Source: Actinomycetota bacterium
GTDB lineage: Bacteria; Actinomycetota; Actinomycetes; Streptosporangiales; Streptosporangiaceae
Direction of reading: 5' to 3'
DNA length: 9,391 nt
Assembly (NCBI GenBank): GCA_003541285.1
Contig: DPMS01000518.1
Coordinates: forward strand, 1-9,391
Below, piece after piece: positions 5,595 through 9,391 of the stretch; the first letter of the stretch is position 1; the number at the start of each line of letters is the position of its first letter. The notes under the pieces were generated by a model, which was given only the letters and a program-made list of their open reading frames with translations, was not told where the DNA came from and did not search any database. Made by a program: the position numbers and the translations under genes.

Positions 5595-6653
5595 TCAGGC
5601 GGGATGGGTTCCCGCCAGGCGGGCACCACCTGGCTGGTGGCTGACTTCGCCCAGCACCCAGCTGGCGACGCCGCGCGCCTCAAGCAGCCGCAGCGCGCGG
5701 TCACCGTCATCCGCCGCGAGCACGGCCACCATGCCCACGCCCATGTTGAAGACCCGCTCCATCTCGCCCATGTCGACACCGCCCCGTTCCGCGAGCAGGC
5801 CGAACACCGGTTGTGGCCGCCAGCTGCCGCGGTCCAGCACCGCGGCGGTGCCAGGCGGCAGGACCCGGGCCAGGTTCGCCGCCAGCCCGCCGCCCGTGAC
5901 ATGGGCGAACGCGTGCACATCGCAGTCGGCGGCGAGCGCGAGGCAGTCGCGGGCGTAGACGGCAGTCGGGGTCAGCAGTTCCTCGCCCACCGTGGTGCCC
6001 AGCTCAGGCGGCTCGGCATCCAGCGTTAGCCCTGCCCGGTCGAGCACCTGCCTGGCCAGCGAATACCCGTTGGAGTGCAGGCCGGACGAGGCGAGCCCGA
6101 TCACGACGTCCCCGGCCCGGACCCGGTCAGGGCCCAGCAGTCCGTCCGCTTCCACCACTCCGGTGGCCGCGCCTGCCAGGTCGAAAGCGTCCGGGGCCAG
6201 GTGCCCTGGATGCTCGGCCGTCTCACCGCCGATCAGCGCGCATCCCGCGCGCACGCACCCCTCCGCGACCCCCGCCACGATCGCAGCCGCCCGCTCCGGC
6301 GACAGCTTGCCGAACACGACATAGTCGGTCATGAACAGCGGCTCCGCGCCGCAAGTGACCAGGTCGTCCACCACCATCGCAACCAGGTCGATGCCGATCG
6401 TGTCATACCGGCCGAGCCGCTGGGCGACCACGACCTTCGTTCCCACACCATCGGTGGAGGTAGCCAGCAGTGGCCGCCGGTAAGCGGTCAGTTTGCTGGC
6501 GTCGAACAGGCCCGCGAAGCCGCCGATCCCGCCGATGACCTCAGGCCCGTACGTCCGGTCGATCGCCGCCCGCATCAGCGCGACGGCGCGGTCCCCGGCG
6601 TCGATGCTCACACCCGCGTCGGTGTAGGAGAGACCCGGTCCCGGCACCGTCAC
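5595..6653 (-). CDS. purM: Phosphoribosylformylglycinamidine cyclo-ligase (AIR synthetase)
   Basis: 352 residues, normal for PurM. It closes the imidazole ring: FGAM plus ATP gives AIR, step 5 of de novo IMP synthesis, in the cytosol. Start GTG 6653 overlaps the purF stop as GTGA, the usual sign of translational coupling, and gives the N-terminus VTVPGPGLSYTDAGVSIDAG, typical of the family. The frame stays open to 6743 inside purF, but that part is shadow. Motifs: STDGVGTK (66-73), IDLVAMVVDDLVTCGAEPLF (88-107), IGGETAEHPG (141-150), SSGLHSNGYSL (189-199), HVTGGGLAANLARVLP (251-266) and FNMGVGMV (302-309). VVDD and AEHPG replace the E. coli VND and AEMPG, which I regard as the usual actinobacterial forms. 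The protein ends 41 bp before the shared terminator. Confidence 0.97.
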   Translation of the reverse strand: MTVPGPGLSYTDAGVSIDAGDRAVALMRAAIDRTYGPEVIGGIGGFAGLFDASKLTAYRRPLLATSTDGVGTKVVVAQRLGRYDTIGIDLVAMVVDDLVTCGAEPLFMTDYVVFGKLSPERAAAIVAGVAEGCVRAGCALIGGETAEHPGHLAPDAFDLAGAATGVVEADGLLGPDRVRAGDVVIGLASSGLHSNGYSLARQVLDRAGLTLDAEPPELGTTVGEELLTPTAVYARDCLALAADCDVHAFAHVTGGGLAANLARVLPPGTAAVLDRGSWRPQPVFGLLAERGGVDMGEMERVFNMGVGMVAVLAADDGDRALRLLEARGVASWVLGEVSHQPGGARLAGTHPA

Positions 6654-8116
6654 GGCCGCGTCCTGCTCACTCCGGCACCCTCGAGCACATGCTTGCCCCG
6701 TTCGGCCTCGGCCACCGGGATCGGATAGTCGCCGTCGAAGCATGCCCGGCAGAGGTTGGCTGCCGGGATGGTGCTCGCCTCGATCAGCCCGTCGAGCGAG
6801 ATGAACCCCAGCGAATCGGCCCCGATGGACCCGCGGATCTCAGCCACCGACAAGCTGCCCGCGATCAGTTCGGCCCGGGTGGCGAAGTCGATCCCGTAGA
6901 AGCAGGGCCAGCTCACCGGGGGGCTGGAGATGCGGACATGCACCTGCGCAGCGCCGGCTTCCCGTAGCATCGCCACGATCGCGCGCTGGGTGTTGCCGCG
7001 CACGATCGAATCGTCCACCACGACCACCCGCTTCCCGGCGATCACGCCCCGCAGGGGGTTGAGCTTGAGCCGGATACCCCGCTGCCGGATGGTCTGGCTG
7101 GGCTGGATGAACGTCCGCCCGACGTAGGAGTTCTTGACCAGGCCCTGACCGTAGGGGATGCCACTGGCCTCGGCGTACCCGATTGCGGCCGGAGTCCCCG
7201 ACTCGGGCACAGGGATTACCAGATCCGCCTGCGCGGGATGTTCGGCAGCAAGCCGGCGGCCGACCTCCACCCGGGTCGCCTGCACGCTCCGGCCGGCGAT
7301 GGTGGTGTCGGGGCGGGCCAGGTACACGTACTCAAACAGGCATCCCCGCGGCCGCGCCGGGGCGAAGGTGGACGACCTGACCCCACGCTCGTCAATCGCG
7401 ATCAGTTCACCCGGCTCCACCTCACGCACGAACGCGGCGCCGATGATGTCGAGCGCAGCGGTCTCGCTCGCCACCACCCAGCCCCGTGCCAGGCGGCCGA
7501 GCACCAGCGGCCGGAAGCCCTGCGGGTCCCGGGCCGCGTAGAGGGTCTGCTCGTCCATGAAGACCAGCGAGAAGGCGCCGCGCACCCGCGGCAGCGCGGC
7601 CAGGGCGCTCTCCTCGACGCTGCTGGTGCGCGGGTCAGCGAACAAGGCGGTGAGGACGTCGGTATCCGAGGTGCCCGCCCGGCCGCGCCGGTCCGCTGCC
7701 GCATCCACCATGGCAGCGAGTTCGAGCGTGTTGATGAGGTTGCCGTTGTGGCCCAGCGCCAGGCTTCCGGACGAGGTCGAGCGGAACGTCGGCTGGGCGT
7801 TCTCCCAGACCGAGGCGCCGCTGGTGGAGTACCGGCAGTGCCCGACAGCGACGTGACCACGCAGGGTGGTGAGCACGGATTCGTCGAACACCTGGGCCAC
7901 CAGGCCCATGTCCTTGTACACCACGATCCGGGTGCCGTCGCTGACCGCGATGCCAGCTGACTCCTGCCCCCGGTGCTGGAGCGCATAAAGACCGAAATAG
8001 GTGAGTTTGGCGACGTCTTCGCCGGGAGACCAGACACCGAACACGCCGCACGCGTCCCGAGGAGGCCGGTCTCGGCAATCCAGGTCATCCGTCAATCGGC
8101 CATCGGGCTTGACCAC
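6650..8116 (-). CDS. purF: Amidophosphoribosyltransferase (glutamine PRPP amidotransferase)
   Basis: About 488 residues. Makes phosphoribosylamine from PRPP and glutamine, the first committed step of purine synthesis. Numbered from the GTG at 8116: after a short propeptide comes DACGVFGVW with the N-terminal nucleophile Cys23; then LQHRGQESAGIA, GHCRYST (92-98) and HNGN (123-126) of the Ntn glutaminase domain. The phosphoribosyltransferase half has VPESGTPAAIGYAEASGIPY, KNSYVGRTFIQP and the PRPP loop VVVVDDSIVRGNT (364-376). Cysteines 259, 405, 456 and 459 (RGCLFEY, WPCFYG, CRACFDG) fit the [4Fe-4S] set of Bacillus-type PurF. The frame is open to a GTG at 8155, with weak GGGGTGA before it. 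I prefer 8116 because VVKPDGRL matches the family's N-terminal PxGDGRL-type start, but no good ribosome binding site supports it. Coupled to purM by a 4-bp overlap. Confidence 0.96.
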   Translation of the reverse strand: MVKPDGRLTDDLDCRDRPPRDACGVFGVWSPGEDVAKLTYFGLYALQHRGQESAGIAVSDGTRIVVYKDMGLVAQVFDESVLTTLRGHVAVGHCRYSTSGASVWENAQPTFRSTSSGSLALGHNGNLINTLELAAMVDAAADRRGRAGTSDTDVLTALFADPRTSSVEESALAALPRVRGAFSLVFMDEQTLYAARDPQGFRPLVLGRLARGWVVASETAALDIIGAAFVREVEPGELIAIDERGVRSSTFAPARPRGCLFEYVYLARPDTTIAGRSVQATRVEVGRRLAAEHPAQADLVIPVPESGTPAAIGYAEASGIPYGQGLVKNSYVGRTFIQPSQTIRQRGIRLKLNPLRGVIAGKRVVVVDDSIVRGNTQRAIVAMLREAGAAQVHVRISSPPVSWPCFYGIDFATRAELIAGSLSVAEIRGSIGADSLGFISLDGLIEASTIPAANLCRACFDGDYPIPVAEAERGKHVLEGAGVSRTRP

Positions 8117-8130
8117 ACCGTCAGTGTAGT
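8112..8130 (-). promoter_or_regulatory. Inverted repeat over the preferred purF start
   Basis: On the minus strand ACTACAC (8130-8124) can pair with GTGTGGT (8118-8112), seven pairs including one wobble, around a 5-nt loop. The GTG at 8116 lies in the 3' arm. If that is the start codon, it would be partly sequestered in mRNA. As DNA it could also be an operator. TGACC also occurs twice in direct orientation (8110-8114 and 8130-8134). Confidence 0.3.
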
Positions 8131-8220
8131 GACCTGCACAGCCTTCCCGGGACACCGATCACCCCAGCAACGGGAGATAACCGGCGGAATCAGCAGCCGG
8201 GCCGCGCCAGCCCCGGCCAT

Positions 8221-8679
8221 TCACCCCGGCGCGGACCACAGCGGCAGGTGACCGGAAATGTCGGCCCGGGGGCCGCTGGCCCGGACCAGCCCGGCCGATA
8301 CCGCCTCCGCCCAGGACAGCCGGCCAGCCGTCAGCCTGAGCCAGGTGGCCGGGTCGGTCTCCACCACGTTGGGCGGGGTGCCCCGGGTGTGCCGGGGTCC
8401 CGCTATGCACTGGACCGCCGCGTACGGGGGCACGCGGACCTCCACCGCGCGGCCCGGCACCCGTTCGGCCAGCACGTCCAGGAGATATGCCACGGATATC
8501 CGCAGGGATTCCCGTTGCGGCTCCACCCCGGCGTCAATTGCCGCCAGCGCCGCGGCAGCGCAGGCTCGGCCGAGCGCCGGCCTGGTCAGCGGCCCAGACC
8601 AGGCCGGCTCGCCCAGTGCTGCCCGCTGGGTGTCGAGCGCAGCGAGCCAGCGGGCAGGATCCAGACGGCGCGGTGGCAT
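8221..8679 (-). CDS. Sterol-carrier-like (bacterial SCP ortholog) family protein
   Basis: 152 residues. The second half carries the features of the small actinobacterial SCP-like domain: VEVRVPPYAAVQCIAG (79-94), RGTPPNVVETDPATWLRL (99-116), GRLSWAEAVSAGLV (118-131) and ASGPRADISGHLPLW (133-147). SCP2-type domains bind hydrophobic ligands, but the ligand and role of this bacterial family are not established. The N-terminal half is Ala/Leu-rich and helical. There is no signal peptide or membrane segment. ATG 8679 begins MPPRRLDPARW, a plausible start with only weak ribosome binding sequence. It sits between purL and purF on the same strand, as I recall from other actinobacteria, and may be co-transcribed with them; 104 bp separate it from purF. 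Confidence 0.85.
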   Translation of the reverse strand: MPPRRLDPARWLAALDTQRAALGEPAWSGPLTRPALGRACAAAALAAIDAGVEPQRESLRISVAYLLDVLAERVPGRAVEVRVPPYAAVQCIAGPRHTRGTPPNVVETDPATWLRLTAGRLSWAEAVSAGLVRASGPRADISGHLPLWSAPG

Positions 8680-8710
8680 CGGTGCGAAGGTACCCGATGA
8701 GAGCCGCCGG

Positions 8711-8737
8711 GCAGGGCGGCCGGAGCAGGGCGGCCGG
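8711..8737. repeat. 13-bp direct repeat between purL and the SCP-like gene
   Basis: gcagggcggccgg occurs at 8711-8723 and 8725-8737, one base apart, in the 71-bp spacer. It lies upstream of the SCP-like gene start on the minus strand. It may be simple GC-rich slippage. Confidence 0.6.
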
Positions 8738-8750
8738 GCAGGCCTGGCCG

Positions 8751-9087
8751 CTAGCCGAAAAGAGCGGGCAGGGCCTGCCGGTGCGCGGCGGCTAGCTCAG
8801 CCAGTGACACGCTGAACTCCCCGGTTATCTCCAGGTCGTCGCCGCCGACCACGCCCAGTGCCTGGGCCGGGACACCATGAACCGCGCACAGGCCCGCGAA
8901 CTCCGCTTCCGAGCCCGGGCGGACCGCGACCACCACCCGGGCCGCCGACTCGCTGAACAGCATGACGAACGGGTCGCCCGGCAGGCTGACCCGGCAGCCG
9001 TGCCCACCAGCGAGACAGGACTCCGCGAGCGCGATGGCGAGCCCGCCATCGGAGATGTCGTGGGCCGCCTCCAGCAGGCCGGCCTGC
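8751..9087 (-). CDS. purL: Phosphoribosylformylglycinamidine synthase subunit PurL, C-terminal fragment
   Basis: About 109 residues from the end of PurL, which converts FGAR, ATP and ammonia (from PurQ glutaminase) to FGAM, step 4 of IMP synthesis. Visible are AGLLEAAHDISDGGLAIALA with the HDxSxGGL motif, DPFVMLFSESAARVVVAV (the FSES motif), and an end EITGEFSVSLAELAAAHRQ finishing in LPALFG, a typical PurL terminus. The full small PurL has roughly 750 residues, so about 85% is missing. It is not cut off by the window edge: upstream of about 9087 the reading frame passes into a transporter. Codon use in this part is strongly GC-biased like the other purine genes. The exact left limit of true PurL sequence cannot be fixed from one sequence. 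Confidence 0.9.
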
Positions 9088-9097
9088 GCGGCGCCGC
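9074..9097. other. Breakpoint: PurL to MFS join at two adjacent palindromes
   Basis: GCAGGCCGGCCTGC (9074-9087) and GCGGCGCCGC (9088-9097) are perfect palindromes lying back to back exactly where PurL sequence stops matching and MFS sequence starts. The joined frame reads GLRLACGAAQAGLLEAAHD. The GAAQAGL stretch would fit either family, so a shared GC-rich word probably served as the junction. Assembly chimera is the likeliest cause. Real rearrangement is possible. Confidence 0.75.
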
Positions 9098-9391
9098 AAG
9101 CCAGCCGCAGCCCGACCAGCCCGACATAGCCGGTCATCAAAGCCATCAATCCGGTCGCCGCCGACCAGACGGCGGAGAACAACGCCAGCGGCCCGCGCGA
9201 ACCGAAGCGGTCGCCGACCCAGCCCGAAGGGATTTGCAACACGGCGTAGCCCCAGAAAAACGCGCCGAGCACCCAGCCCATTTGCGGTTTCGACAAACCA
9301 AGATCGAGCCGGATCGCCTCTTCCGCGACGGCGATCGAATTGCGGTGGATATAGGAAATGGCCGCGGCCGCGCAGAGCCAGACCATCACCC
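9088..9391 (-). CDS. MFS transporter, N-terminal fragment (probably foreign to this genome)
   Basis: About 100 residues of a major facilitator superfamily protein, resembling the anion:cation symporter group. A first helix with SYIHRNSIAVAEEAI is followed by LGLSKPQMGWVLGAFFWGYA (30-49), LQIPSGW, motif A GDRFGSRGP (59-67) between helices 2 and 3, a third helix (LALFSAVWSAATGLMALMTG) and the start of helix 4 (YVGLVGLRLACGAAQAG). The substrate is unknown. The frame is open to the window edge, so the 5' end is missing. The 3' end is replaced by PurL. Codons such as AAA, CAA, TTT, TTG and AAT are frequent here, unlike the strongly GC3-biased genes to the left, pointing to another organism or a recently acquired gene. 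No purine operon I know carries an MFS gene inside purL. Confidence 0.85.

Noticed and set aside
6653..6743. Longer purM beginning at 6743
   Set aside because: The extra 30 residues are Arg/Gly-rich and read through the end of purF. The GTGA overlap gives a family-like start.
6935..8060. GHCRYST in PurF and VVDD/AEHPG in PurM as loss of key residues
   Set aside because: As I recall these are normal actinobacterial variants, and the catalytic Cys, PRPP loop and GGETAE motifs are intact.
8751..9389. A genuine bifunctional PurL-transporter fusion protein
   Set aside because: Most of PurL and most of the transporter are missing, codon use changes at the join, and the join sits on GC-rich palindromes. 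A chimera explains this better.

Overview
The window is GC-rich DNA from an actinomycete. Four things support this: a near-canonical BldC developmental regulator, a DUF3073 protein, a Streptomyces-type valine (branched-chain) dehydrogenase, and actinobacterial forms of PurF and PurM. As I recall it, the order purF - purM - DUF3073 - vdh - hypothetical - bldC - hypothetical matches the conserved Streptomyces coelicolor neighbourhood (about SCO4086-SCO4092). I place the source in the filamentous actinomycetes without naming a genus. Almost everything here is ordinary, vertically inherited chromosome. I see no CRISPR array, insertion sequence, phage gene, tRNA or rRNA.

Left block (1-3526), all on the minus strand and read from right to left. 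A conserved actinobacterial protein of unknown function (2585-3526) comes first. It is followed by bldC (2124-2327) with its own leader, a possible promoter and a 3' hairpin. Last is a 480-residue protein (175-1617) with a conserved short N-terminal domain, a very long Ala/Pro/Gly/Asp-rich linker, a conserved-looking C-terminal segment and a tail of seven perfect GTANA pentapeptides, encoded by a 15-bp tandem array.

Middle block (3527-5553), plus strand. A divergent 370-bp intergenic region leads into valine dehydrogenase. A 219-bp spacer with two potential leader hairpins precedes the small DUF3073 gene, which ends in a very strong hairpin terminator at 5530-5553. That terminator probably also serves the converging purM.

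Right block (5595-9391), minus strand: de novo purine biosynthesis. Read from right to left it holds the C-terminal end of purL, an SCP-like small protein, purF and purM. PurF and purM overlap by 4 bp (GTGA). PurL, PurF and PurM catalyse steps 4, 1 and 5 of IMP synthesis.

The right edge is abnormal. The last ~110 residues of PurL are joined in frame to the N-terminal ~100 residues of an MFS transporter whose codon use differs from the rest of the window. The join lies in or beside two adjacent perfect palindromes (9074-9097). The simplest reading is an assembly chimera, so sequence beyond about 9074 should not be trusted as part of this genome until checked. I found no convincing new multi-gene system. 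The best leads are the two uncharacterised proteins flanking bldC, the repeat tail, and several inverted repeats in leaders.
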